The notes under the pieces: generated by a model
Database searches by the model: none
What the model was told of the DNA's origin: nothing
The model's input: the letters and a program-made list of their open reading frames with translations, nothing else
Position numbers and translations under genes: made by a program
Part shown: positions 26,887-36,274 of the stretch, piece after piece
How positions within the stretch are numbered: the stretch's first letter is position 1
Layout: every line of letters begins with the position of its first letter
From: Bacteroidaceae bacterium
GTDB taxonomy: Bacteria > Bacteroidota > Bacteroidia > Bacteroidales > Bacteroidaceae
DNA: 64,000 bases
Assembly (NCBI GenBank): GCA_017507385.1
Contig: JAFWAX010000052.1
Span: 1-64,000 of the forward strand
Direction of reading: 5' to 3'

Positions 26887-27987
26887 TTAAAGTTCGGCCT
26901 CCTTCATTCTTTCCGCATTCTCTGCAACGATGAGATGGTCGATGCAATCTTGTATGTCACCATCCATGAATGCTGCGAGATTGTAGATGGTGTAGTTGAT
27001 GCGGTGGTCTGTGATGCGTCCCTGTGGATAGTTGTACGTGCGGATTTTGGCAGAACGGTCGCCTGTGGAGACGAGAGTTTTGCGCCTTGAAGCGATATCG
27101 TCAATATACTTCTGATGTTCGCGGTCATAAATATAGGTACGCAAACGTGCAAGAGCACGCTCCTTGTTTTTCGGCTGGTCGCGTGTTTCGGTGCACTCAA
27201 CGAGAATCTCTTCTGTCTCGCCTGTGTTGGGGTTCTTCCACATGTAGCGAGCACGAACACCCGATTCAACTTTGTTCACGTTCTGTCCTCCTGCACCCGA
27301 ACTGCGGAAAGTGTCCCACTTGATTTCTCCTTCATTGATCTGGACGTCAAATGGTTCTGCTTCTGGCAATACAGCAACGGTGGCAGCAGAAGTGTGTACT
27401 CGCCCTTGGGTTTCTGTGGCAGGCACACGCTGTACGCGGTGCACTCCTGATTCATATTTCATGGTGCCATAGACATTCTCGCCAGTGATGCTGGCGATGA
27501 TTTCCTTGTAGCCGCCTACAGCACCTTCTGACATGGATGAAACAACCATGTGCCAACCTTTTATTTCACAATACTTTGTGTACATGCGGAAGAGGTCTCC
27601 TGCAAAAAGAGCGGCTTCGTCACCGCCTGTTCCACCGCGGATTTCAAGGGTTACGTTTTTGCTGTCTTCCGGGTCGGCAGGAATGAGCAAAAGCTTTATC
27701 TCCTCCTCCAGCTCAGGAATACGTTTTTCATTGGCTGTGATTTCTTCGCGAGCCATTTCCTTCATGTCAGGGTCGTCTTCGATAACCAATAGCTCTTTCG
27801 CCTCTTCCAACCCCTTCATGGCATGGATGTAATCCTTGCGGGCATTCATGATGTCTTCGAGGTTCTTGTATTCCTTTGTCAGCTGAACATATCGCTTTTG
27901 GTCGGCAATGACGTTGGGGTCAGTGATGAGGGTTGACACTTCCTCGAATCGGGGCACCAGCCCTTCCAATTTTTCTAGAATATCCAT
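26887..27987 (-). CDS. prfA: Peptide chain release factor 1
   Basis: 366 residues. Releases finished peptides at UAA and UAG. The catalytic GGQ is in SSGAGGQNVNKVESGVR. The codon-recognition region contains PATETQGRVHTSAATVAVLP, with PAT as the tripeptide expected for RF1. Domain order and length are normal. The ATG at 27987 shares its last base with the purM stop, so translation may be coupled. Confidence 0.96.
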   Translation of the reverse strand: MDILEKLEGLVPRFEEVSTLITDPNVIADQKRYVQLTKEYKNLEDIMNARKDYIHAMKGLEEAKELLVIEDDPDMKEMAREEITANEKRIPELEEEIKLLLIPADPEDSKNVTLEIRGGTGGDEAALFAGDLFRMYTKYCEIKGWHMVVSSMSEGAVGGYKEIIASITGENVYGTMKYESGVHRVQRVPATETQGRVHTSAATVAVLPEAEPFDVQINEGEIKWDTFRSSGAGGQNVNKVESGVRARYMWKNPNTGETEEILVECTETRDQPKNKERALARLRTYIYDREHQKYIDDIASRRKTLVSTGDRSAKIRTYNYPQGRITDHRINYTIYNLAAFMDGDIQDCIDHLIVAENAERMKEAEL

Positions 27988-29162
27988 TAATAGTTGAACT
28001 CTCCAAATTCAGATTTAATAGTGAGCGATTTTTTGCCTTCTTCAATTCTTCCAACAATCTGAGCGTCAATGTTGAAGGATTTACTGATGGCGATAACTTT
28101 TTCGGCATGCTCAGGTGCGAGATATACCTCGAGTCGGTGGCCCATGTTGAAAACTTTATACATTTCTGCCCAGTCTGTTCCTGATTCTCTGGCAATTGCT
28201 TTGAAAAGTGGCGGAACGGGGAACATGTTGTCCTTGATGACACGGCAGTTGTCATTTACGAAGTGAAGTACTTTTGTTTGTGCGCCACCAGTACAGTGCA
28301 CCATACCGTGAATGTCTGAACGCATTTCGTCAAGTAGTTTTTTAACCACAGGAGCGTATGTACGTGTTGGAGAAAGAACGAGTTTTCCAGCATTGATAGG
28401 CGCACCTTCTACTGGGTCTGTCAGTTTGTAGGAGCCTGAATAAACAAGTTCGTTTGGTACAGCTTTGTCGAAAGATTCTGGATATTTCTCAGCAAGGTAT
28501 TTGGCGAATACGTCATGCCGAGCTGAAGTCAATCCGTTGCTGCCCATGCCGCCATTGTATTCTTTTTCGTATGTTGCTTGTCCACAAGAAGATAATCCAA
28601 CGATAACATCGCCTGGGCGGATGTTGGCATTGTCAATGACATCGCTGCGCTTCATGCGGCAAGTGACGGTACTGTCAACGATGATTGTACGTACAAGGTC
28701 TCCTACGTCTGCTGTTTCACCTCCTGTCGCATAGATGCCGATACCCATGTTGCGCATTTCGGCAAGCAATTCGTCTGTTCCGTTAATGATTGCAGAAATT
28801 ACTTCGCCTGGAATAAGCATCTTATTGCGTCCAATTGTGCTGGAAACCAAAATGTTGTCAACTGCTCCAACACAAAGAAGGTCGTCGGTGTTCATGATGA
28901 GTGCATCCTGAGCAATTCCTTTCCAAACGGAAATGTCGCCCGTTTCTTTCCAGTACATATATGCAAGACTGGACTTTGTGCCAGCTCCGTCAGCATGCAT
29001 AATGTTACAGTAGTCGGGGTCGCCTCCGAGGATGTCCGGGATGATTTTACAGAAAGCTTGTGGGAAGATTCCTTTGTCTATGTTCTTAATGGCGTTATGC
29101 ACGTCTTCTTTTGCTGCGCTTACACCACGCATCATGTATCTCTGCTTGTTGTCTATTGCCAT
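27987..29162 (-). CDS. purM: Phosphoribosylformylglycinamidine cyclo-ligase, long Bacteroidetes form
   Basis: 391 residues, longer than the roughly 345 of the E. coli enzyme, as in other Bacteroidetes. It makes aminoimidazole ribonucleotide in purine synthesis. Seen are MRGVSAAKEDVHNAIKN at the start, HADGAGTKSSLAYMYW, the substrate loop around QDALIMNTDDLLCVGA, and the Gly-rich YATGGETADVGDLVR. First gene of the purM-prfA-methylase-pyrF unit and divergent from lpxD. Confidence 0.92.
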   Translation of the reverse strand: MAIDNKQRYMMRGVSAAKEDVHNAIKNIDKGIFPQAFCKIIPDILGGDPDYCNIMHADGAGTKSSLAYMYWKETGDISVWKGIAQDALIMNTDDLLCVGAVDNILVSSTIGRNKMLIPGEVISAIINGTDELLAEMRNMGIGIYATGGETADVGDLVRTIIVDSTVTCRMKRSDVIDNANIRPGDVIVGLSSCGQATYEKEYNGGMGSNGLTSARHDVFAKYLAEKYPESFDKAVPNELVYSGSYKLTDPVEGAPINAGKLVLSPTRTYAPVVKKLLDEMRSDIHGMVHCTGGAQTKVLHFVNDNCRVIKDNMFPVPPLFKAIARESGTDWAEMYKVFNMGHRLEVYLAPEHAEKVIAISKSFNIDAQIVGRIEEGKKSLTIKSEFGEFNY

Positions 29163-29202
29163 TTTTCTATTGTTTTTAGTCGTTTTCTACTTTTTTATGA
29201 TG

Positions 29203-29210
29203 CAAAGGTA
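29203..29210 (-). promoter_or_regulatory. -7 box for purM operon
   Basis: TACCTTTG on the minus strand, 40 bases before the purM ATG. It lies back to back with the lpxD box at 29254-29261. Confidence 0.65.
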
Positions 29211-29253
29211 ATGAAAATTTAGGATAAATTATCGTTATGTCGAATTTCTTTCT

Positions 29254-29261
29254 TAAATTTG
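29254..29261 (+). promoter_or_regulatory. -7 box for lpxD operon
   Basis: TAAATTTG on the plus strand, 30 bases before the lpxD ATG at 29292. The -33 element is not clear. Confidence 0.5.
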
Positions 29262-29291
29262 CAATCTATTATATTGTTAAAATGTAATTAA

Positions 29292-30332
29292 ATGGTATTT
29301 ACAGCACAACAGATAGCAGGTTATACTGGCGGAATCGTTGATGGAGACCCCGATGCGACTATCAGTACTTTCGCCAAGATTGAAGAGGGAAAAGAAGGTG
29401 CCCTTTCTTTTCTGGCTAACCCCCAATATGAACAATATATTTATGAGACGGAATCAAGTGTAGTGCTCGTCAATAAAGATTTTCAGCCTTCGCAGAAAGT
29501 GAGTGCCACTTTGGTTCGTGTGGAGAATGCATACGAGTCTGTGGCAAAATTGTTGCAACTTTATCAGAGCATGCAGCAAAAGCGTGTGGGTATTGATTCA
29601 TTGGCTTTTATCGACCCATCTGCAAAAATCGGTGAAAATTGTTATATTGGTCCTTTTGTTGCGATTGCAGAAGGTGTAGAAATTGGAGATGGCGTTGTGT
29701 TGCACCCACATGTTACAATTGGCCGTAATGCGAAAGTGGGCAGCAATACAGAGATATATAGTAACGCTGTGATTTATCACGATTGCGTTGTTGGTGAGAA
29801 TTGCATTCTTCATGCAGGCTGTGTAATTGGTGCAGATGGATTTGGATTCGCGCCAACTCCTAATGGATATGACAAGATTCCTCAGATAGGCAACGTGGTT
29901 GTTGAGGATGATGTGGAGATTGGGGCAAATACATGCATAGACCGTTCGACAATGGGAAGCACAATTATTCGTCGAGGTGTGAAGTTAGATAATCTTGTGC
30001 AGATAGCCCATAATGTGGAAGTCGGACAAAATACAGTTATGTCAGCGCAAGTTGGTGTGGCTGGTAGCTCAAAAGTGGGCGAATGGTGTATGTTTGCTGG
30101 GCAAGTAGGTATTGCTGGACACTTGAAAGTGGGTGACCGCACGATAATGGGTGCGCAAGCTGGTTTGGCGGGAGGAAACCTTGCTCGTAAAGGTGGTGCA
30201 ACCCTTATGGGTTATCCTGCAATTGAACATAAGAAGTTCGCTAAAAATATGGCAGCTCTTAATTCTTTGCCGGAATTGCTGAAAGAGGTTGCAGCATTGA
30301 AGAAAGAAATTGAAGAACTTAAAAATAAATAA
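29292..30332 (+). CDS. lpxD: UDP-3-O-acylglucosamine N-acyltransferase
   Basis: 346 residues. Third enzyme of lipid A synthesis, adding the N-linked acyl chain. An N-terminal uridine-binding domain (about 1-100) is followed by a long left-handed beta-helix of hexapeptide repeats ([20 protein letters not shown] onward) and a short helical C-terminus. The catalytic His is in [20 protein letters not shown]. It opens the lpxD-lpxC/fabZ-lpxA cluster. Confidence 0.95.
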   Translation: MVFTAQQIAGYTGGIVDGDPDATISTFAKIEEGKEGALSFLANPQYEQYIYETESSVVLVNKDFQPSQKVSATLVRVENAYESVAKLLQLYQSMQQKRVGIDSLAFIDPSAKIGENCYIGPFVAIAEGVEIGDGVVLHPHVTIGRNAKVGSNTEIYSNAVIYHDCVVGENCILHAGCVIGADGFGFAPTPNGYDKIPQIGNVVVEDDVEIGANTCIDRSTMGSTIIRRGVKLDNLVQIAHNVEVGQNTVMSAQVGVAGSSKVGEWCMFAGQVGIAGHLKVGDRTIMGAQAGLAGGNLARKGGATLMGYPAIEHKKFAKNMAALNSLPELLKEVAALKKEIEELKNK

Positions 30333-30415
30333 TATAGGTAATAAGTGGACAAGAAACTTTTAACATTTAGTCATGGATAGTTATTAGTTCGATTGTCGTT
30401 ATTTGACTCGTTAAT

Positions 30416-31798
30416 ATGCAAAAGCAACAAACTCTAAAAGAGGCTTTTACTCTAAAAGGAAAGGGATTGCATACAGGACAGGTTATTACAGCTGTTTTCA
30501 ATCCTGCAGAAGAGAACTACGGATATAAAATTCAAAGAACAGATATGGAAGGTCAGCCAATCATTGAATGTAATGCTGACTTGGTGGGTGATACTCAGCG
30601 TGGCACTGTTCTTGTGAAAAATGATATAAAAATCAGTACAATAGAGCATGCTATGGCTGCTCTGTATGCTAGTGGCATAGATAATTGCCTGATTCAATTG
30701 GATGGTCCTGAAATGCCAATTCTGGATGGTAGTGCTATGCCTTTTATCGAAGAGATACAAAGAGTTGGGCTTTCGGAGCAGAATGCAAAGAAGGATTATT
30801 ATGTGGTGAAGCAGAAAATGGAAGTGAAAGGCGGAAATGGAGAGCATCTGATTCTTTTGCCAGATGAACGCTTCTGTGTGAATGCTCAAATTGCTTTTGA
30901 TTCAAAGATCCTGGACAACCAGTTTGCGAATCTTGAAGATATGGCCGATTTCCCAAGCGAAGTAGCTTCTGCTCGTACATTTGTTTTTGTTCGTGAAATA
31001 GAGCCTTTGTTGAATATGGGTCTTATCAAGGGAGGCGATCTTGACAATGCAATTGTCATTTATGAGAGAGAATTGCCGCAAGACCGTTATGACAAGCTTG
31101 CAGACACGCTTGGAATTCCTCACATGGATGCAACCAAGCTTGGCTACATTAACCATAAGCCATTGGCATGGGACAATGAGACTGCTCGACATAAGCTGCT
31201 TGATGTTATTGGCGATTTGGCACTTGTGGGAAAACCAATTAAAGGGCGCGTTATTGCGACCAAGCCAGGGCATACAATCAATAATAAGTTCGCGCGTGCT
31301 ATCAAGAAAGACATCAAGAGGCATGAGGTACAGTGTCCTGTGTATGACCCCAATGAAGCACCATTGATGGATGTGAACAAAATCCGTAGTCTTCTTCCCC
31401 ATCGCTATCCGATGCAGTTGGTTGATAAGGTGATTGCTGTGGATGAGACTGAAATAGTTGCTGTTAAGAATGTGACCAGCAATGAGCCATTCTTTACAGG
31501 ACATTTCCCTCAGGAACCCGTGATGCCAGGTGTGCTTATTGTTGAGGCAATGGCGCAGGCAGGTGGTTTGCTGGTGTTGAATAATGTGGAAGAGCCAGAA
31601 CGTTGGTCCACATATTTCATGAAAATTGATAATGTAAAATTCCGTCGTAAAGTTGTTCCGGGCGATACGCTTATATTTAGAGTGAAGATGACTGAGAATC
31701 TGCGACGTGGTATAGCTTCTATGGCAGGTCTCGTGTTTGTTGGAGAAACCATAGCTGCTGAAGCAGAATTTACAGCTCAGATTGTAAAAAATAAGTAA
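30416..31798 (+). CDS. lpxC/fabZ: Bifunctional LpxC deacetylase / FabZ dehydratase
   Basis: 460 residues. The N-terminal part (about 1-300) is LpxC, the zinc deacetylase of lipid A synthesis, with TIEHAMAALYASGIDN as a zinc-ligand region and later HKPLAWDNETARHKLLDVIGD. The C-terminal part (about 315-460) is FabZ, 3-hydroxyacyl-ACP dehydratase, with LLPHRYPMQLVDKV holding the catalytic His and GHFPQEPVMPGVLIVEAMAQ the catalytic Glu. This fusion is known from Bacteroidetes and links use of 3-hydroxyacyl-ACP for lipid A or chain elongation. Confidence 0.96.
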   Translation: MQKQQTLKEAFTLKGKGLHTGQVITAVFNPAEENYGYKIQRTDMEGQPIIECNADLVGDTQRGTVLVKNDIKISTIEHAMAALYASGIDNCLIQLDGPEMPILDGSAMPFIEEIQRVGLSEQNAKKDYYVVKQKMEVKGGNGEHLILLPDERFCVNAQIAFDSKILDNQFANLEDMADFPSEVASARTFVFVREIEPLLNMGLIKGGDLDNAIVIYERELPQDRYDKLADTLGIPHMDATKLGYINHKPLAWDNETARHKLLDVIGDLALVGKPIKGRVIATKPGHTINNKFARAIKKDIKRHEVQCPVYDPNEAPLMDVNKIRSLLPHRYPMQLVDKVIAVDETEIVAVKNVTSNEPFFTGHFPQEPVMPGVLIVEAMAQAGGLLVLNNVEEPERWSTYFMKIDNVKFRRKVVPGDTLIFRVKMTENLRRGIASMAGLVFVGETIAAEAEFTAQIVKNK

Positions 31799-31826
31799 TG
31801 ATAGTTAACTTTTAATACTTGAAGAT

Positions 31827-32600
31827 ATGTCAAAAATTAGTCCTTTAGCATTCATAGACCCAGAAGCTAAAATAGGTGAAAATTGTGAGATCGGTCCATT
31901 CTGCTTTATCGACAAGAATGTGGTAATAGGTGATAAAAATGTGTTGATGAATAGTGTAACTTTGTTGTCGGGCACTCGTATGGGCAATGGAAATACCCTT
32001 TTCCCTGGCGCAGTGATAGCCGCAGTTCCTCAGGACTTGAAGTTTAAGGGCGAAGACACTACAGTTGAAATTGGCGACAACAATAAGATTCGTGAGAATG
32101 TGACCATTCATCGTGGTACTGCAAGCAAGGGAAAAACAGTTGTCGGCAGCAATAACTTAATTATGGAGAATGCTCATATTGCCCATGACTGCGTGTTTGG
32201 CAGTGGCATTATTATGGGTAATTCTACGAAGTTGGCGGGTGAGGTGATTGTGGATGACAATGCAATCATTTCTGCAGTAGTGTTGGTGCATCAGTTCTGC
32301 CGAATTGGCGGGTATGTGATGGTGCAGGGAGGAACACGAACCAGCAAGGACATTCCTCCTTTTGTCATGGCAGGTCGTGAACCAGTGGCATACGCAGGCT
32401 TGAATATTATAGGTTTGCGCCGTCGTGGTTTCAGTCGTGAAGTCATTGATAATATCACGCATGCTTATCGTTTGATTTACCAGTGCAACTTGACTGCTAA
32501 TGAGGCTATTGAGGCTATCAAGAGAGAAGTTCCGATGAGCAAGGAGATAGAATACATCATTGAATTCGTCTCTAATTCAGAGAGAGGAATCATCAGGTAA
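31827..32600 (+). CDS. lpxA: Acyl-ACP--UDP-N-acetylglucosamine O-acyltransferase
   Basis: 257 residues, normal length. First step of lipid A synthesis, 3-O-acylation of UDP-GlcNAc in the cytoplasm. A left-handed beta-helix of hexapeptides (IDPEAKIGENCEIGPFCFID onward) carries the catalytic His in ENAHIAHDCVFGSGI and VLVHQFCRIGGYVMVQGG. A helical C-terminus starts near GFSREVIDNITHAYRLIYQ. It follows lpxC/fabZ by 28 bases and precedes a small gene by 3 bases. Confidence 0.96.
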   Translation: MSKISPLAFIDPEAKIGENCEIGPFCFIDKNVVIGDKNVLMNSVTLLSGTRMGNGNTLFPGAVIAAVPQDLKFKGEDTTVEIGDNNKIRENVTIHRGTASKGKTVVGSNNLIMENAHIAHDCVFGSGIIMGNSTKLAGEVIVDDNAIISAVVLVHQFCRIGGYVMVQGGTRTSKDIPPFVMAGREPVAYAGLNIIGLRRRGFSREVIDNITHAYRLIYQCNLTANEAIEAIKREVPMSKEIEYIIEFVSNSERGIIR

Positions 32601-32603
32601 AAT

Positions 32604-33143
32604 ATGATATACAGATTCACCATTATTTCAGACGAAGCGGAAGGCTTCATGCGTGAAATTAAGATAGATGCAGATGCTAAGTTCTTAGAGTTGCATCAGT
32701 TGATTCTTGATTCATGTGGCTATGAAGACAATCAGTTAACGTCTTTTACCATCTGTGAAAATGGCTGGGAAAAAGGTCAGGAAATCACTCTCGAAGAGAT
32801 GGACACGGATGCAGATGAGGATTGCTTCATTATGGCGGAAACAGAATTGAGCGAGTTTCTTGAAGACGAGAAACAGCATCTTCTTTACACATTCGATCCT
32901 CTTGCTGACCGAGTTTTCTTTATCGAATTGTCTGAAATCATAACAGGCAAGAACCTTCCTGTAGGCAAGATTACTCGCTCTTTAGGTGATGCTCCTGTGC
33001 AAGTCTTAGATTTTGATGAGATGTTTGCTCGCAATCCGATAGTCTCCGATCCTCTGCTTATGGATGATGACGGGATGTTTGGAGATGAGGTGGATGCTGA
33101 AGAAATAGATTTTGAAGGGTTTGATGTCAGCGACGAATTTTAA
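32604..33143 (+). CDS. pRiA4b ORF-3-like / IS1096 passenger-like protein
   Basis: 179 residues, strongly acidic C-terminus. The N-terminal 140 residues (IYRFTIISDEAEGFMREIKI, then LELHQLILDSCGYEDNQLTS) resemble the pRiA4b ORF-3 family, once named after a mobile element but common as a stand-alone cellular protein of unknown function. It lies 3 bases after lpxA and before miaA, a position that looks housekeeping rather than mobile. No transposase is nearby. Confidence 0.75.
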   Translation: MIYRFTIISDEAEGFMREIKIDADAKFLELHQLILDSCGYEDNQLTSFTICENGWEKGQEITLEEMDTDADEDCFIMAETELSEFLEDEKQHLLYTFDPLADRVFFIELSEIITGKNLPVGKITRSLGDAPVQVLDFDEMFARNPIVSDPLLMDDDGMFGDEVDAEEIDFEGFDVSDEF

Positions 33144-33167
33144 TTGATTCAACGTGTGCCATTTATA

Positions 33168-33360
33168 ATAACGTGAGTTAGACGAATTAGCATAAAGCAT
33201 GCCGTTCCCTACGTGTCCACCGTGCGCATAATATTTAAAACACTGTGTGCGAAATATTTCAAACACGGTGTTTTAAATATTATGCGCACGGCGTATGCTA
33301 AAGCAACGTGAATATTATTTTTGTTATGATTCATGCAGCTTTTCATTCGTCGGACTTGCG
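33168..33360. repeat. Composite intergenic repeat, copy B, with 24-bp inverted repeat
   Basis: Between the pRiA4b-like gene and miaA. The arms 33220-33243 and 33268-33291 are perfect inverted repeats over 24 bases around a 24-base loop that itself contains GAAATATTTC. The outer edges are 33175-33191 (GAGTTAGACGAATTAGC) and 33344-33360, an inverted relative. The right half matches copy A (3277-3318). The element may also end the lpx transcript. The rest of the gap to 33449 is A/T-rich. Confidence 0.8.
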
Positions 33361-33449
33361 TTGTGATGGTAGAAAGATTTATAGAAGTTATTATAAATGA
33401 TACATTTATTATATATTGTTCCATTGTTTTTTTACGATTGTAGCATGTG

Positions 33450-34373
33450 ATGAAAAACCTTCTTGTACTTATTGGCCCGACAGGAGTAGGTAAGACTGCA
33501 TTGAGCTTGCAGCTTGCAGAGTTTCTCCATTGCCCCATCATCAATGCAGACTCTCGACAAATCTACAAGGGAATAAAGATAGGAACAGCTGCGCCTACTG
33601 TGGAGGAGCTGACTCGTGTTAAGCACTATTTTGTTCATACTCTTGAATTAGACGAATATTATAGTGCAGCGGAATACGAGAAGGATGTGTTGAGTTTGTT
33701 GTCAGAACTTTTCCAAAAGTATGATACTGTGATTCTTTCAGGTGGCAGCATGATGTATATTGATGCCGTAACCAAAGGAATAGATGATATTCCGACGGTG
33801 GATGAGGAGACTCGTGAGATGATGAAACAGCGTTTTGAGGCGGAAGGAGTGGAGCCTTTGCTGAAAGAACTGAAGCTCTTAGATCCTCAGTATTACGAAA
33901 TTGTTGACAAACGCAATCACAAGCGAGTGGTTCATGCCTTGGAAATCTGTTATATGACAGGAAGAAGCTATACTTCTTTTCGCACCAACGCATCCAAAGA
34001 ACGTCCTTTCCGAATCGTGAAATTCGGCTTGAATCGTGACCGCGAAAACTTATTCATGCGTATCAATGAACGAGTTGAAAAGATGATGCGTGATGGATTC
34101 TTTAACGAGGCGAAAATGGTTTATCCATTGCGTCATTTAAATTCCCTCAATACTGTAGGTTATAAAGAACTTTTCCGTGTTATAGATGGGGAATGGGAAT
34201 TGCCGATGGCAGTGGAACGCATTAAAAAGAACACACGAGTGTATGCCAAGAAGCAGCTTACATGGTATAAGCATGATGCCGATGTCCATTGGCTGGATGC
34301 GGACAGAATGACGGTTCACGATATGATTCAGCAAATAGAGTCTGAGTTGATGAAGGAAGAATCTGCTTGTTGA
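33450..34373 (+). CDS. miaA: tRNA dimethylallyltransferase
   Basis: 307 residues from ATG 33450 ([16 protein letters not shown]); the GTG one codon earlier is less likely. It adds a dimethylallyl group to A37 of tRNAs reading UNN codons. The P-loop GPTGVGKT, the DSRQIYKG segment, the [18 protein letters not shown] region and the [15 protein letters not shown] tail are all present. No strong TAnnTTTG box was found upstream. Confidence 0.94.
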   Translation: MKNLLVLIGPTGVGKTALSLQLAEFLHCPIINADSRQIYKGIKIGTAAPTVEELTRVKHYFVHTLELDEYYSAAEYEKDVLSLLSELFQKYDTVILSGGSMMYIDAVTKGIDDIPTVDEETREMMKQRFEAEGVEPLLKELKLLDPQYYEIVDKRNHKRVVHALEICYMTGRSYTSFRTNASKERPFRIVKFGLNRDRENLFMRINERVEKMMRDGFFNEAKMVYPLRHLNSLNTVGYKELFRVIDGEWELPMAVERIKKNTRVYAKKQLTWYKHDADVHWLDADRMTVHDMIQQIESELMKEESAC

Positions 34374-34437
34374 ATCCGCAATCTTATCCGGATTGAATTT
34401 CTTGAAAGGTGAAATGCTTCAGAAAGAACATGGCTTC

Positions 34438-35169
34438 TTAGTTGTTCCAGAAGTCCCATGAAGCAAGAGCTTGAAGGTGGAGCATCTCCAAGCCATTTTT
34501 CACCGTAGCTCCTCTGGCTGCTCCTTTTTTCATGAATAGAGTTTCTTCTGGATTATATACGAGGTCATAAAGGAGATGAGCCGCATTCATCGCTTCGTAG
34601 GGCAGGGAAGGGCACTCATTCGCATGAGGGAACATGCCCACAGGCGAGCAGTTCACAATCACTTCATATTCTTGCAGCATGTCTGCTGTCACATCCTTGT
34701 ATGTAATGATGCCTTCATGGGCTTTCCTGCTGACAAACAGCGTTTCTATGCCCAGTTTCTCCTCCAATCCGTAGCGGATAGCCTTTGATGCACCTCCTGT
34801 TCCGAGAATCAGTGCTTTCTTGTGGTGAGACTTCAAAAGCGGCTTGATGCTGTTGACAAATCCAATGACGTCGCTGTTGTAGCCCGTCAAGCCTTCCTTT
34901 CCCACTTTCACCACATTCACCGCTCCAATCGCCTTTGCTTCCTCGCTGATGTCATCCAGATACTGCATTACCTGCTGCTTGTAGGGGATGGTCACATTCA
35001 ACCCTCTCAACGTCGGGTTGTTCTTGATGGTATTAGGAAACTCCTCAATGCTTGGAATCTCAAAGTTCAGATACTGCGCGTCAATGCCCTCCTTCTCAAA
35101 TTTCTCCGTGAAGAACTTTCGAGAAAAGGAATGTCCAAGGGGGTAGCCAATAAGTCCGTATGTGTCCAT
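34438..35169 (-). CDS. aroE: Shikimate dehydrogenase
   Basis: 243 residues, slightly short for AroE (about 270) but complete. It reduces 3-dehydroshikimate with NADPH in the aromatic amino acid pathway. Conserved: MDTYGLIGYPLGHSFS at the start, LNVTIPYKQ with the catalytic Lys, GYNSDVIGF with the catalytic Asp, and the NADP loop LGTGGASKAIRYGL. The start is 3 bases after the S41 peptidase stop, so it ends the phoH-purC-menG-S41-aroE run. Confidence 0.94.
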   Translation of the reverse strand: MDTYGLIGYPLGHSFSRKFFTEKFEKEGIDAQYLNFEIPSIEEFPNTIKNNPTLRGLNVTIPYKQQVMQYLDDISEEAKAIGAVNVVKVGKEGLTGYNSDVIGFVNSIKPLLKSHHKKALILGTGGASKAIRYGLEEKLGIETLFVSRKAHEGIITYKDVTADMLQEYEVIVNCSPVGMFPHANECPSLPYEAMNAAHLLYDLVYNPEETLFMKKGAARGATVKNGLEMLHLQALASWDFWNN

Positions 35170-35172
35170 GTT

Positions 35173-36270
35173 TCAGTTTGTTTTATTTGTTTTCAAGTCC
35201 TCTGCCACCCACAGCACCCACTCGTCGATGTTGTTGGTGAGGTGCTTGGGATATGGCAGAGTAATGCGGATGTCTGGGAGGATGCCTGTCATGTCAACGG
35301 TAGTACCTTTCTCATAGCGCATAGAATAGGTCGTTGAGTATTGGATGATTAGCGGTTTTTGGGCAGACTCGAAAATGCAGCAGTTGCCCGTGTCAATGCA
35401 CCCCATTGTGTTGTCGTGTCCATATATCTTTGTACGGTGGCTTGCAGAACGGACATTCAAAACCATTTGCTCACCAGAACTGGCAACCATGTTGTCGATG
35501 ATGAGTGCTGCTTTCTTGGGGTATTGACTGATAGTGTCAAAAGTGACAGGCACCCCGTCAGCGTTTTTCACGATGTATTCGGGGGCGTTGTTGATGTCAC
35601 TTGGGAAGCCTAAATCCTCCAAGTCCTCTTTCGTCCAGCCTTGCCGCTCGACATTCCCCTTGGTATAACGAAAAATAACCCCGTCTCTAGCGCCGTCAGG
35701 ATTGTCATACAGCAATTGAAGTAACGGCCAGAAGCTTTCGTCCTGCCCGCCCGAATTTCCACGAATGTCAATGATGAGGTTAGGGCATCCAGAGTTTTTG
35801 TAATCGAGAACGAATTTCTCCGCCAATTCCTGTGTCCCGTTGCATGATGGGAAGCGAATGAGGTACGTATTATCGTCAACTTTGCCTGACAGCATCTTTG
35901 GATCGTATGCATCCATCAACGTATGGTAGTCAATGCGTTTCCTGGCATATTTGTAGTAGTTTCCCGTGATTCCATCATTGCCATATACACCGAAGTGGAA
36001 ATCACCGAACCATCCAACGTAAGCGCAGATTGCATCCTGCCAAGTTCTCCTCTGCTTCTTGATGTCTTTGACAAGCGACTTCTTGAACGCCTCGTATTCC
36101 TTGCGGTTGGCATTCGTCACTTTGAACTTGAATGCTGCATAGTCTTTTTCTGCCACCTGTACAATAGTATCGAAATCTGCCAATTTCTGCTTGATGCTGT
36201 CGGGAACGGCGGCATTTGCGGCAAAGCAGACGATGGCAAATAAGATGGTGATGATTATCTTCTTCTTCAT
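35173..36270 (-). CDS. Exported S41-family serine peptidase (Ser/His type)
   Basis: 365 residues with a signal peptide (about 1-20, ending NAA). The S41 core is marked by IDIRGNSGGQDESFW and by VASSGEQMVLN, where the first Ser aligns with the catalytic serine. The Lys of classical Ctp proteases is replaced. DFHFGVYG supplies a His, as in tricorn- or nisin-resistance-like members that use Ser/His, so it is probably active (inference). It is 4 bases after the menG stop and 3 before aroE. Substrate unknown. Confidence 0.82.
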   Translation of the reverse strand: MKKKIIITILFAIVCFAANAAVPDSIKQKLADFDTIVQVAEKDYAAFKFKVTNANRKEYEAFKKSLVKDIKKQRRTWQDAICAYVGWFGDFHFGVYGNDGITGNYYKYARKRIDYHTLMDAYDPKMLSGKVDDNTYLIRFPSCNGTQELAEKFVLDYKNSGCPNLIIDIRGNSGGQDESFWPLLQLLYDNPDGARDGVIFRYTKGNVERQGWTKEDLEDLGFPSDINNAPEYIVKNADGVPVTFDTISQYPKKAALIIDNMVASSGEQMVLNVRSASHRTKIYGHDNTMGCIDTGNCCIFESAQKPLIIQYSTTYSMRYEKGTTVDMTGILPDIRITLPYPKHLTNNIDEWVLWVAEDLKTNKTN

Positions 36271-36274
36271 GTCT

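Noticed and set aside
32604-33143. Mobile element suggested by the IS1096-passenger-like name
   Set aside because: No transposase or element ends are nearby, and the gene is packed behind lpxA; the name reflects family history only.
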